From: Verrucomicrobiales bacterium
GTDB taxonomy: Bacteria > Verrucomicrobiota > Verrucomicrobiia > Verrucomicrobiales > DEV007
NCBI GenBank assembly: GCA_029212615.1
Contig: JARGPJ010000004.1
Location: 124,001 to 188,000 of the forward strand
Direction of reading: 5' to 3'
DNA: 64,000 nucleotides
Part shown: one piece after another, positions 42,553-51,439 of the stretch
How the letters are laid out: every line of letters starts with the position of its first letter
Position numbering within the stretch: position 1 is the first letter of the stretch
Translations under genes and position numbers: made by a program
The notes under the pieces: model-generated
What the model saw: only the letters and a program-made list of their open reading frames with translations
What the model was told of the DNA's origin: nothing
Databases searched by the model: none

Positions 42553-43683
42553 TCACTGTTGATCGAGAATCTCGTCTGTTTCTGAAATAGTAAATCTAGT
42601 GGTGACGACAGAGTGTTTAGCCGGCCCTGCCTTATATTTAACATAGGTGGTTGCAACGATCGTACCATCAGGCAGCAACTCTACGCCGGGATATCCACAA
42701 TCGAATTTTCGATCAGCATAACTATGCAGCAGTTTAATTCGATAATCTCCAGGTGTGCCCTGTTTGATGTCGTCATAGCTACCAACCCAGGCAACGAAGT
42801 CCCCTTTCGTCGGACTCTCCGGTGCTTGATCCCGAAAGGCAAAGACCCAGCGTCCATCATCGAGCTGGACACCGATATGACGATCTCCGGTGAGCCCCCA
42901 CGGAGTCTCGACCGGTTCGCTCCAGGTTTCCCCTTCATCAGTTGAAAACATCACCAGGCTAAGCCCCACGCGGGCATTTTCCCGAAGGAGGCAACAAAGC
43001 TCATTGCCGTCAGGTGAGCGAAATACGAAAGGTTCACAGGGGTTTTTATCATCAATGGCAGCGACCACCCTGGGCTCCGTCCAGGTAAACCCACCGTCCG
43101 CCGTGATCATTTGAAGCACCCCCAGAGGAGTCTTGTCTTTTCCGTCCGGCCCTTTGTGATAGAGCCCGAGATAGCGGCCATCTTTCAACTGCACGATGCT
43201 GCTGAAGGTCATGACACAAGGCACCTGCAAGGGCGGCATCTCCTTCCAGGTTTCTCCATCATCTTCACTCATGATGCTCGGCATCCCGGGGCCGCCCCTT
43301 TCCCCGAGCGCGGCGGACCAAACCCAGAGGCGGGCCTTCCCGCCGGAATCAACGAGGCGATAAATGCTTGGGCAATTCTGATGAGTTGAGTAGCCCTGGG
43401 GAAGGCGCTCATCGAGTCGCGCCCAGTTCAGGCCGCCATCAGTACTCTTCGCCATGGGGCCAGCCGATCCTCCATGATTAATGCACCATACCGCGAAGAT
43501 AGTTTTCCCATCGGGCATCAGGAGCGTGGTGGGATGCCCCTGATAAATCTCTTCGGTGCCTGCTGCGATTATCGTATGTCGTCCGGTCTCGTTGGAAAGA
43601 TCGACGAGGGGTAAATCCGGCTCGCCGAAGGAATGAGTCGTTGCGAAGAGCACCAGGGTAAATAAGACGTGGGGAAATTTCAT
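42553..43683 (-). CDS. Secreted sialidase / BNR-repeat exo-hydrolase-like protein
   Basis: A 376-residue protein; ATG at 43683 chosen because [22 protein letters not shown] is a signal peptide. Four Asp-boxes (S/T-x-D-x-G-x-T-W) are visible: [24 protein letters not shown] and STDEGETW. This is the pattern of six-bladed sialidase-like propellers. The family includes exo-alpha-sialidases and other glycan hydrolases; a catalytic Tyr/Glu pair and the arginine triad could not be placed with confidence. The position upstream of the unknown 41536 gene and the beta-helix gene suggests a glycan-processing operon. Confidence 0.83.
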   Translation of the reverse strand: MKFPHVLFTLVLFATTHSFGEPDLPLVDLSNETGRHTIIAAGTEEIYQGHPTTLLMPDGKTIFAVWCINHGGSAGPMAKSTDGGLNWARLDERLPQGYSTHQNCPSIYRLVDSGGKARLWVWSAALGERGGPGMPSIMSEDDGETWKEMPPLQVPCVMTFSSIVQLKDGRYLGLYHKGPDGKDKTPLGVLQMITADGGFTWTEPRVVAAIDDKNPCEPFVFRSPDGNELCCLLRENARVGLSLVMFSTDEGETWSEPVETPWGLTGDRHIGVQLDDGRWVFAFRDQAPESPTKGDFVAWVGSYDDIKQGTPGDYRIKLLHSYADRKFDCGYPGVELLPDGTIVATTYVKYKAGPAKHSVVTTRFTISETDEILDQQ

Positions 43684-43805
43684 TACGAGAGATTCATGAG
43701 CAATCTTCATCCAAGTAGCAAGGGTGTCAGGATACGTAGACCAGTGTGTTTAAACCTATCTATTTTCTTCCCTCCCGTCGGAACTTCCCCTCAAATAGTC
43801 CTTCT

Positions 43806-45113
43806 ATGGATTCGGATCGAAAATTCTATCTTATCCCGTCTTTAATTGCATCGCTGGCGGCCTTTTTACAGGTTTCCGATGCGCTGGCCTTCACCTATGT
43901 GCTGGCGAAAAACGAAGCAGAGGTAATCATTCATCCGACAGGGTACGAAGGCGCCGGCGGAGAACTCACGATTACCCTCGGACTTCATCCTGAGTTTGCG
44001 GAGATGGAAGATGAGATTGCTTTTTCGGCTGAACATGTCGCTGCTATCTGGACGTCTCTGTTGGTCCGGGAAGAAAACCTGGGCCCTTCGCTGGAAATCC
44101 CGAAGCTGGGAGGAACGGACTTCTTCGGCACTCTCATTCATGAATTCGGCCACACTCTGGGCCTCGCTCATCCGACTCTCATGGGGGCAGAGGTGAATGC
44201 GAAAGGTGGGCGTGGAAAGTATTCGATGGCGACGAAGGGTCCCAACGGAAAATTCGATATCAATGAAGGTTCAGACAAGGTGAGAGGCTCTGCGGATGAT
44301 GAAAGAGGCGATGATGCAAACGCCGTTTTCTTCAAAACATCGGACAATAATCCGTTCACCCTCCCCGAAAGCGGAATCATCGACTCGACTACCTACTCAC
44401 GTAAGCTCGAAGACCTGCCTTCCAGTGCTCGATCGCCAAATGTCGCCAGCCGAGAGGTGGCTTCTGATCTTTTTTCCCTGCCGAACACCGAGGCCATGAT
44501 CGTTGGCGGAGGCAGTCTTATTCCCGGGCAAATACGTCGTGGCCTCGGCGCTGACGACGTTGCGGGAATTCGTTACGCCATGAGCGGTCTTGATGAAATC
44601 CAGGGAACCGCAGATGATTATACTTTGCAGATTAAGTACGTCGGAGTTTCCGATAGTTCAGACATGATCATCCGGTTCGACAAACCCGACGGCTTCGCCG
44701 CTGCCTATGTCGGAGCGAAACCTCTTTCAGGAAATCACCGCGCCATGGGGAAGAATCGAATCATCAATTACAATCCGAATCTCCCCGGGAACCGTGACTG
44801 GTATTATCCTCAACCGGAAAGGGCAGACTTCGAATCCAGCATCATCAACGAGCGGGCCTTTGCTCTTCAAATCGCTACCGAACCCGGCGTCCGCTACGGT
44901 ATCTCCTGGCCTGATGAGTCACTGACGGAAGAGGAGGATCCTTCTGACATCATCGTGCAGTGGAACGGAGAAAATCGAGGCTCCATGAGCAGCCGGCTTT
45001 TTCTTTTCGTCGCCACGGAATCCATGACCGAAGTCAAAGTTGCCTTCCCTTCGCGGGCGCCGGAGTTAAGTGAAGTCACCGCTTTTAAGGTCACCGCCCG
45101 TAAAGCCAACTGA
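43806..45113 (+). CDS. Secreted zinc metalloprotease-like protein (HEXXHXXGXXH)
   Basis: A 435-residue exported protein from the ATG at 43806, chosen because the residues that follow (FYLIPSLIASLAAFLQVSDALA) are a signal peptide. The metzincin zinc-binding motif is H112-E-F-G-H116-x-x-x-x-x-H122 in LIHEFGHTLGLAH, typical of matrixin and related proteases. A possible Met-turn is not obvious. The C-terminal 150 residues are a beta-rich region (VKFDKPDGFAAAYVG-like text; IRFDKPDGFAAAYVG) of unknown role. Divergent from the sialidase-like gene; the esterase gene follows 17 bases later and may be co-transcribed. Confidence 0.78.
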   Translation: MDSDRKFYLIPSLIASLAAFLQVSDALAFTYVLAKNEAEVIIHPTGYEGAGGELTITLGLHPEFAEMEDEIAFSAEHVAAIWTSLLVREENLGPSLEIPKLGGTDFFGTLIHEFGHTLGLAHPTLMGAEVNAKGGRGKYSMATKGPNGKFDINEGSDKVRGSADDERGDDANAVFFKTSDNNPFTLPESGIIDSTTYSRKLEDLPSSARSPNVASREVASDLFSLPNTEAMIVGGGSLIPGQIRRGLGADDVAGIRYAMSGLDEIQGTADDYTLQIKYVGVSDSSDMIIRFDKPDGFAAAYVGAKPLSGNHRAMGKNRIINYNPNLPGNRDWYYPQPERADFESSIINERAFALQIATEPGVRYGISWPDESLTEEEDPSDIIVQWNGENRGSMSSRLFLFVATESMTEVKVAFPSRAPELSEVTAFKVTARKAN

Positions 45114-45130
45114 GCTACTTCATCTGGGAC

Positions 45131-46108
45131 ATGACAAAATTAGCTGCCTTCCCCCTTTTTATCTTCCTTCTTTCAAGCGGATTCGGCCAAAGTATCCGGC
45201 CCACCGGAACCGAAAAAAGCTTCGATCACAACGGAACTACCCGAAGCTACCGAATCCATCTTCCCCGCTCCCTTGCCGATTCTGAAGCAAAAACTCCCCT
45301 TGTTATCTGTCTTCATGGCGGCGGGAGTGATGCCGCAACCATTTCAAAATCCGGATGGACAACGCTTGCGGACAAAGAATCATTCATCATCGTTTATCCA
45401 GAAGGGTTGAACCGGCACTGGAATGACGGACGTCAGGTAAAGAAACATGCGGCACAGAATGCGGTCATTGATGATGTGGACTTCTTGATGAATTTGCTCA
45501 ACGAAATCAGTGAGACGCATCCGGTCGATACCTCAAGAATCTACGTGCTGGGCCTGTCCAATGGAGGCTTCATGACACAACGACTTGCGATTGAACACAC
45601 TGAAAGGTTTGCCGCTATTTCAGTCCAGATTGCCTCACTCCCGTCAACCTACATCGACGGGCCTCTGGAGTTTTCTCCGAAAGCCCCGTTGTCGGTGCTC
45701 TTCATGAACGGAACCGAGGACACCTTCATGCCCTACGAGGGAGGAAAACTCACTCCCAATATGACCCCCCGCCTTATCAAGAGTGAGACCCATGACTTCG
45801 GACAGGGCAGTGCCACCCCGGTGACCGAAGCAGTTGCTCTCTGGGTGGAACACAACCAACTCGATATCGAAGCCTGCCAGATCACCGAACTGCCTGACCT
45901 CGATGTCGCAGACGGTTGCCGAATCATCCATCATCGATGGGGCGACAAGGAAAAGAATATCGCAATCGAACTATACGAAGTCCGGGGGGGAGGACACACC
46001 ATTCCTGGTGGAGCCCAATACCTTCCGGCCCGGATTATCGGGCCGGTATGCCGGGATCTAAGTGGGATCGAAGCAACGTGGGAATTCTTCGAATCAAAAC
46101 GCCGATAG
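45131..46108 (+). CDS. PHB-depolymerase-like / feruloyl-esterase-like secreted hydrolase
   Basis: A 325-residue alpha/beta hydrolase with a signal peptide (MTKLAAFPLFIFLLSSGFG). Family features are VICLHGGGSDAATISKSGWTTLAD with the oxyanion loop, FIIVYPEGLNRHWNDGR and VLGLSNGGFMTQRLAIEH, where the GLSNGG Ser is the nucleophile. VRGGGHTIPGGAQY carries the likely catalytic His. This is the LpqC/poly(3-hydroxybutyrate) depolymerase type, whose members also cut feruloyl or acetyl esters on plant polysaccharides. It follows the metalloprotease gene by 17 bases and ends six bases from the convergent mannonate-dehydratase-like gene. Confidence 0.84.
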   Translation: MTKLAAFPLFIFLLSSGFGQSIRPTGTEKSFDHNGTTRSYRIHLPRSLADSEAKTPLVICLHGGGSDAATISKSGWTTLADKESFIIVYPEGLNRHWNDGRQVKKHAAQNAVIDDVDFLMNLLNEISETHPVDTSRIYVLGLSNGGFMTQRLAIEHTERFAAISVQIASLPSTYIDGPLEFSPKAPLSVLFMNGTEDTFMPYEGGKLTPNMTPRLIKSETHDFGQGSATPVTEAVALWVEHNQLDIEACQITELPDLDVADGCRIIHHRWGDKEKNIAIELYEVRGGGHTIPGGAQYLPARIIGPVCRDLSGIEATWEFFESKRR

Positions 46109-46114
46109 AAGATC

Positions 46115-47083
46115 TCAGCTTCCCGGGACGGCCTTCCACGTATCAAGGATCCCCCGCATGTAGCCGACCGCCCAGAGACGGCCGAGCATGTGGTAACCGG
46201 GGAATTCATTGGTTTCTCCCGCAAGAGTGGGGACATGATCGGGCCGGATCGGACAATCGACTCCGGCGTCGAGATAGGCCTTCATTGCCGCAGCCATATC
46301 TGTCTTTCCCGTGTCATGAAAGGATTCGGTGAAGTGTGGCACCGCTCCGACGACGTCCCGGAAGTGCGCAAAGGTGATATGCGGGGCCAACCTTTCGATC
46401 AATCCGGGAATGTCATATTCGTTCTTATGCGAGGCAAAAGAACCCTGACAAAAACAAATTCCGTTACTGGGGGAGTCAACCATCGCGACGAGCCTTTCAA
46501 ACGCCTCCGGCGTCGAGAGGATGCGATCCTGGCCTCGCAACCTCCCCATCGGAGGATCATCAGGATGCATCGCCAACTTGACTCCTGCATCCTCCGCCAC
46601 GGGAATGACTTCATTTAGAAAATACTCCAGATTCTCCCACAATGCGGATGCCGGTGTCGGATCGGAAGGATCAAAATCAAATCCGGTGACACTGCGAAAA
46701 GTCTCCGGATTCCGAATATCAAATTCAGTGACGAGAGCACCGCCACGTTCCTTTACTTCGAGGCTGGTTCGCTGCCAGTCATCATCCGGCATCCAGCTGT
46801 AACAGAGAACAGGAACGCCTGCCTCTCCCATATTCCTGACAAGCGTTTTAAAACCTTCAATCTGAGCATCACGATCCCCGGTTCCATGAACGAAATCCAG
46901 AGTGGGAACATAGCGCTCAACAACGCCGAGATTCAGTCCGAAAGATTCGACCCGGTTACGGATCTCAAGGAGATTCTGCAGCTCCAGCCCGGGATAAATC
47001 GAAACGATGTCAGTCACTCCGGCCTGCGCAGCAAGCTGAAGATTTTCATCGGAGAACGGGGTGACCAGTAAAGAAAGCTTCAT
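46115..47083 (-). CDS. Mannonate dehydratase (UxuA family)-like protein
   Basis: A 322-residue cytoplasmic TIM-barrel protein. Features are VKLAMHPDDPPMG, GICFCQGSFASHK, ITFAHFRDVVGAVPHFTESFHDTGKTDMAAAMKAYLDAG and IRPDHVPTLAGE, which match UxuA in order (metal-binding His, Cys, His and Asp). E. coli-type UxuA is longer (about 390 residues); a shorter version of around 320 is common in other phyla. The reaction, dehydration of D-mannonate to 2-keto-3-deoxygluconate, is assigned from family membership; a related uronate may be the true substrate. It fits a block of genes for uronate-rich glycans and is divergent from the kinase gene. Confidence 0.78.
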   Translation of the reverse strand: MKLSLLVTPFSDENLQLAAQAGVTDIVSIYPGLELQNLLEIRNRVESFGLNLGVVERYVPTLDFVHGTGDRDAQIEGFKTLVRNMGEAGVPVLCYSWMPDDDWQRTSLEVKERGGALVTEFDIRNPETFRSVTGFDFDPSDPTPASALWENLEYFLNEVIPVAEDAGVKLAMHPDDPPMGRLRGQDRILSTPEAFERLVAMVDSPSNGICFCQGSFASHKNEYDIPGLIERLAPHITFAHFRDVVGAVPHFTESFHDTGKTDMAAAMKAYLDAGVDCPIRPDHVPTLAGETNEFPGYHMLGRLWAVGYMRGILDTWKAVPGS

Positions 47084-47230
47084 TCAGGGGAAAGGAGTAC
47101 TACTATTAAAATAGAAGCTGAAAAGACAACTGACGCTTTAGAATTGTTTTGATACAGCTTCGGTATCCCTGCGGAGATCCGTGAGCTCATTTTTGTTGTG
47201 AATATCAGTCCTTCTGACTAGCCTCCGGGT

Positions 47231-49735
47231 ATGTCGTCATCTGCGCAAGGCAATACCCGGGAAGCATCAGGCTGGACCCCTCCAACGGTGGAGGAATTGC
47301 AGCAGTATCTGCCGCAATACGAAATCGAATCGATGCTGGGCCACGGAGGCATGGGGGCGGTCTACCGGGGGCGACAAGCTGCTTTGCAACGCCCGGTTGC
47401 GATCAAGGTTCTCCCCGAGACACTGGTTGCGGAAGATGATGAACTTCAGTACGTAGAGCGTTTTAAGCTGGAGGCCCGGTCCATGGCGAACATGGATCAC
47501 CCGGCCATCATTTCTGTTCATGATTTTGGTCAAACTGCTGCCGGCCATCTCTATTTTGTGATGGAATTTATCGATGGGATGGACATCGAACAGTACATCG
47601 CTGCGAGTGGTGGTCAGGTGGATCCCGATCATGCGGTTGCGATCGTATCCCATGTTCTCGATGCCCTCGACTACGCTCATTCCAAAGGCATTCTTCATCG
47701 GGACATCAAACCGGCGAACGTCCTCATTAACGGTGAAGGCCGCGTTAAAATTGCCGACTTCGGGTTGGCCAAGGAGTTTGGAGGTGAAGCTGCGGAAATG
47801 GCCGGACTGACGATGACAAATATGACAATGGGAACCCCTGATTACATTGCTCCTGAAGCCCTTGAAATGGAAGTGACGCCGGATCATCGAGCGGACCTCT
47901 ACGCCGTAGGAGTCATGCTCTATCGCATGCTTACTGGAAAACTCCCGAGGGGAATGTTCAAATTGCCGTCTGAGCAGAATGCAGACATCGATCATCGATT
48001 CGATGACATCATTTCCACCGCGATGGAGAATGATCCGGCGGTTCGATTTCAAAGTGCGACCGAGTTTCGAAGTCGACTGGACGAACTGCAGAGCGCGCCA
48101 ATCACGCGCATGGAGGCCCACCAGGATTCGAAGGCGGTGACACCGGCTGTTTCAGGCAATGTTGTCCGGGCCGCACAACCGGAAGCCGTGTCCGAATCAG
48201 AATCCGGGGGAGTGAGAGATGCAGGCAGTAAACCTGCAACCAACTCCCTCCTTTGGGTCAGTGTTGCGGTGGCGGCCTGCGCGGTTATCGGCGTGATATA
48301 TGTTGTCCGCGGAGGTTTATCTGAGCATGAACCGGTCACGACTTCTGACCTGACGGAAGCGGGCCTCACGAAACCGCCGATAGCAGCCGCGAACCTTCCG
48401 GAAACGCCGTCGACCGTGGCTCCTGAACCCGGGCCCGTTATTCCGGATTCGAATCCGAAATCAACGGGGCCCACCATGCCTGAAACGCCGCAGGATCCAG
48501 TTGTCCCGCAAGCGCCGCTCGAGATGGAGAGTGTTCCCGATGAGCTATTGGCTGCGGAAAACGTACCTTCGGAAGCACCCGGGAATCATCCGGTCCCTGT
48601 ATCACCCACGGTTGAGTCACCACCGCCCGCCCGTGAGCCGGATGCACCATTGGGCGCGGTCGCAGAGGAAACGGAAACAATTGAGGTGTCTGATCCTGCG
48701 ATGCCGGACGACCCGGATTTCCTCTCCCGGCTCTCATCCTACCGTGACTATCGAAAGAAAACGCTGGGGGCACTGGTGGTCAGCTATCGCAACAGGTTGA
48801 GTGAACTTAATAAATCAGCCATCTCCTCGGGGAACCTGGATGCAGTGAATCAAACCAACTCCATGATGGAAAATTTGGATGCCTACACTGAACATTTGAC
48901 CCCGCTGTTCAGTCGGAAAGAAATCGATACTTTACCCATGCCAGATCCGTTGAGCGGGCTTTCGGAAACATTGGCTCCTCTTGATCAGACATTTCGAAGT
49001 ACGCTCGTGGATATTGAGATCGATGCAGCCGGTAAACTGGATCAAACTCTTCAACTCGTGGAGAAAACCATCACTCAGACCGGAAATCTGGAACTGGCCC
49101 TGGCGATTAGAGATTTTCGCCTTCAAACCATTGAGCGTCTGGTACCGGAAGCAATACAGAACGCAGCAGAAGAGCCCATCGTTTCCCTGGGCGACCAGGG
49201 AGCGACTTCGGAAGGTTGGACAACACTGATCAACGGTAAAGACTTCACCGGATGGACCGGACCGGAACTGAGTAAATGGCGGGTAGAGGAGGGAGCATTT
49301 TTCACCACAAACTCCAAATCAATTATCTTTCAGTTCCCACATACGGAGTTCGAAATGGATGGGGAAATTCTGACCAATGAAAAAGGAAACGGAGGGATCC
49401 GTTTTCTCGACGAAACGCCCGGGACCTTCGAATTCGCGCTTGTCGGTTCAGAAAAATTATATTGGGGAGATGTTTATACGGGAGGTATTTTCTACCTCAA
49501 TCCGGGTTCGCCGTTAAAAACTGCTACTCCCGAAAGCAGCCTCATCAAGGATAACACGTGGACTCCCTTCCGTATCGAAGTGAAAGACGGTCGAATCTCC
49601 ACCTGGATTGATGGTGAGCCCGGAGTGGAGTTCGAGCTTGAAGGGGAACACACCGGCCAGACGATCCTTCTTCAAGGCGGGCGGGACGAAGCTTCGATCG
49701 TGGGTTATCGAAATATTCGAATCCGCACACTCTAG
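47231..49735 (+). CDS. Membrane Ser/Thr protein kinase with extracytoplasmic DUF1080 domain
   Basis: An 834-residue protein. The kinase domain spans about residues 30-300: glycine loop GHGGMGAVY (37-45), catalytic Lys59 in VAIKV, H156-R-D158 with HRDIKPANVLI, and D176-F-G178, so the catalytic set is complete. One transmembrane helix lies at about residues 340-360 (LLWVSVAVAACAVIGVIYVV). A Pro-rich linker and a helical region (about 520-655) follow, then DUF1080 at about 660-834 (WTTLINGKDFTGW, GGIRFLDET, LQGGRDEASIVGYRNIRI). The layout suggests that binding of a carbohydrate outside controls phosphorylation inside. No substrate gene is adjacent. Confidence 0.87.
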   Translation: MSSSAQGNTREASGWTPPTVEELQQYLPQYEIESMLGHGGMGAVYRGRQAALQRPVAIKVLPETLVAEDDELQYVERFKLEARSMANMDHPAIISVHDFGQTAAGHLYFVMEFIDGMDIEQYIAASGGQVDPDHAVAIVSHVLDALDYAHSKGILHRDIKPANVLINGEGRVKIADFGLAKEFGGEAAEMAGLTMTNMTMGTPDYIAPEALEMEVTPDHRADLYAVGVMLYRMLTGKLPRGMFKLPSEQNADIDHRFDDIISTAMENDPAVRFQSATEFRSRLDELQSAPITRMEAHQDSKAVTPAVSGNVVRAAQPEAVSESESGGVRDAGSKPATNSLLWVSVAVAACAVIGVIYVVRGGLSEHEPVTTSDLTEAGLTKPPIAAANLPETPSTVAPEPGPVIPDSNPKSTGPTMPETPQDPVVPQAPLEMESVPDELLAAENVPSEAPGNHPVPVSPTVESPPPAREPDAPLGAVAEETETIEVSDPAMPDDPDFLSRLSSYRDYRKKTLGALVVSYRNRLSELNKSAISSGNLDAVNQTNSMMENLDAYTEHLTPLFSRKEIDTLPMPDPLSGLSETLAPLDQTFRSTLVDIEIDAAGKLDQTLQLVEKTITQTGNLELALAIRDFRLQTIERLVPEAIQNAAEEPIVSLGDQGATSEGWTTLINGKDFTGWTGPELSKWRVEEGAFFTTNSKSIIFQFPHTEFEMDGEILTNEKGNGGIRFLDETPGTFEFALVGSEKLYWGDVYTGGIFYLNPGSPLKTATPESSLIKDNTWTPFRIEVKDGRISTWIDGEPGVEFELEGEHTGQTILLQGGRDEASIVGYRNIRIRTL

Positions 49736-49814
49736 GCTTCGAAGATCAGTGATCGAAAGGTATCCCCGGTCGGGTTGATTCCTTCCCCTCCGAATAGCTT
49801 CCTGTTTATGAGGA

Positions 49815-49843
49815 CTTCCGTTCGCTTTTACGACGGAAGCGAA
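49815..49843 (+). promoter_or_regulatory. Two mutually exclusive hairpins upstream of the Tat oxidoreductase gene
   Basis: CTTCCGT (49815-49821) can pair with ACGGAAG (49833-49839), while TTCGCTT (49821-49827) can pair with AAGCGAA (49837-49843). The two stems share bases and exclude each other. They lie about 140 bases before the start at 49984. Chance is not excluded. Confidence 0.3.
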
Positions 49844-49983
49844 TGTGACCTGTCACCCGGACGCCAGGTTCAGCTCGATACTGCACGAAGAATCAATACA
49901 CTCAAGACTTGCGCAGAAAAGTACCCACGAAAACGTCCTCAAATACTCTCGCAGAGTCAGATTCAGCTTGGTAGCTTTCCCGC

Positions 49984-51366
49984 ATGAATTCAAAGCCCTC
50001 TTCATCAGCCAGCCCGCAGAACCGTCGCCAATTTCTCAAAGCCGGAGCAGCATTGGGCATGGGGGTTCTTGCCTCCAATGCCGCCACGGTTCGGGCCGCG
50101 ACGAACAAGAACAGCAAGCTCCGCATCTTTCAAATTGGCGTCAACGGGATTGGCAACATGCAGCGGAAAGGCCTCAAAGGCCATCCCATGGTGGAGTTTG
50201 CCGGTTTCTGTGATGTTGACGAAACCGCTTACGTCAAAGTGGATACGGATGAATACAAATCGGGGTGGAGGGTCACCGACTACCGTGAAGCCTTTGCGGA
50301 CCGTCTCGACGAATTCGATGCGGTCATCGTCGACACCCCGGATTTTCATCATTGCCCGATGATGGTCACCGCCTTGAAGCACGGCAAGCACGTCTACGGT
50401 CAGAAGCCGCTCGTTCATCAACTCGATGAACTGCGTATCATTCGGGAAGCGATCGCAGAGCGACCCGATCTCTACACCCAGATGGGCAATCAACGTGCCT
50501 GCACCACTGGTCGTATGCAGGCCGTGGAGATCCTGAAATCAAATCAACTGGGCCGTCCCGTTGAAGCTCATATCTGGACCGGCGGTATGAAGCACGGCAC
50601 GTACTTCACCGATCCCTGGAGCGATATGCCTGCCGCACAGCCGGTTCCCGACACCATCGACTGGGATCTCTGGCATGGTGCCCTTACGGATAAATTACCC
50701 TACAGTGAAGACATTCACCCGCGCCGCTGGCGATCCTACTGGGAAACCGGTGGTGGCATGCTCGCTGACTGGGGATGCCACGTCATCGATGTGCTCTATT
50801 TCGCCTATGACCTGCCTCATCCCGAAGCCGTGCAGACCAGTACACCGAAAGCTCCGGGCGTGTGCCACTCGGGGTATAACCAGTCGACGATCACCTATCC
50901 GGGTGGCGACAACTTCGTGAACGATAAGTTTGTTCTTCACTTCAACGACAGCGCGATCAAACCCTCATTCGCATCACTCGGGTTGCCTACTCCGGGTATC
51001 ACCGGCACCGCGACCATGATTGTCTGCGAAGAAGGAACCATGATTCTCGAACCGGGCGGCAACTTTGAAATTTACCGAAAGGGTAAACTCGTCGAAAACG
51101 AGCCCCTTCCCGAGGTGGGGCCACGTGATCACTGGAAAGACTGGGCCGATTGCTGTCTCGGAACGGAGAAGCCCCTCTGGACTCCTTTTGACATCGGTTC
51201 CCGCATTACCGAGCCGGCGCTGTTAGCAACAAAAGCAACCCGCTATCCTGACAAAGAACTTCTCTGGGATGGCAAAAACTATCGCTTCAGCAATAGCGAA
51301 GAAGCAAACAATACCATCCTCTCGCGCACCTACCGCGAAGGATTTGCACCACCGGCGATGTCATAG
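49984..51366 (+). CDS. Tat-exported Gfo/Idh/MocA family oxidoreductase
   Basis: A 460-residue protein with a twin-arginine signal (NRRQFLKAGAALGMGVLASNAATVRAA). Family sequence: LRIFQIGVNGIGNMQRKGLKGHPMVEFAGFCDVDETA, DAVIVDTPDFHHCPMMVTALKHGKHVYGQKPLVHQ (QKP where EKP is usual), and GNQRACTTGRMQAVEIL. WRSYWETGGGMLADWGCHVIDV is typical of the secreted branch common in planctomycetes and verrucomicrobia. Exported Gfo/Idh/MocA proteins are thought to use tightly bound NAD for glycoside chemistry without net redox. A strong terminator follows at 51394. Confidence 0.89.
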   Translation: MNSKPSSSASPQNRRQFLKAGAALGMGVLASNAATVRAATNKNSKLRIFQIGVNGIGNMQRKGLKGHPMVEFAGFCDVDETAYVKVDTDEYKSGWRVTDYREAFADRLDEFDAVIVDTPDFHHCPMMVTALKHGKHVYGQKPLVHQLDELRIIREAIAERPDLYTQMGNQRACTTGRMQAVEILKSNQLGRPVEAHIWTGGMKHGTYFTDPWSDMPAAQPVPDTIDWDLWHGALTDKLPYSEDIHPRRWRSYWETGGGMLADWGCHVIDVLYFAYDLPHPEAVQTSTPKAPGVCHSGYNQSTITYPGGDNFVNDKFVLHFNDSAIKPSFASLGLPTPGITGTATMIVCEEGTMILEPGGNFEIYRKGKLVENEPLPEVGPRDHWKDWADCCLGTEKPLWTPFDIGSRITEPALLATKATRYPDKELLWDGKNYRFSNSEEANNTILSRTYREGFAPPAMS

Positions 51367-51393
51367 TCCATTTGTATTTCGAAAATCAACCAA

Positions 51394-51425
51394 CCCTGTC
51401 AGGCCAACGGCCTGACAGGGTTTTT
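51394..51425 (+). terminator. Rho-independent terminator after the Tat oxidoreductase gene
   Basis: CCCTGTCAGGCC (51394-51405) pairs perfectly with GGCCTGACAGGG (51409-51420) through a 12-base stem and a three-base AAC loop, followed by five T residues. It is the best intrinsic terminator in the window and insulates the oxidoreductase gene from the sulfatase gene that starts 15 bases downstream. Confidence 0.92.
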
Positions 51426-51439
51426 CATTCCCTGCCTCC

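Noticed and set aside
49815..49843. Riboswitch ahead of the Tat oxidoreductase
   Set aside because: Two exclusive seven-base stems are visible, but they are short and far from the start, and no ligand-binding core is seen. I listed them only as a low-confidence element.
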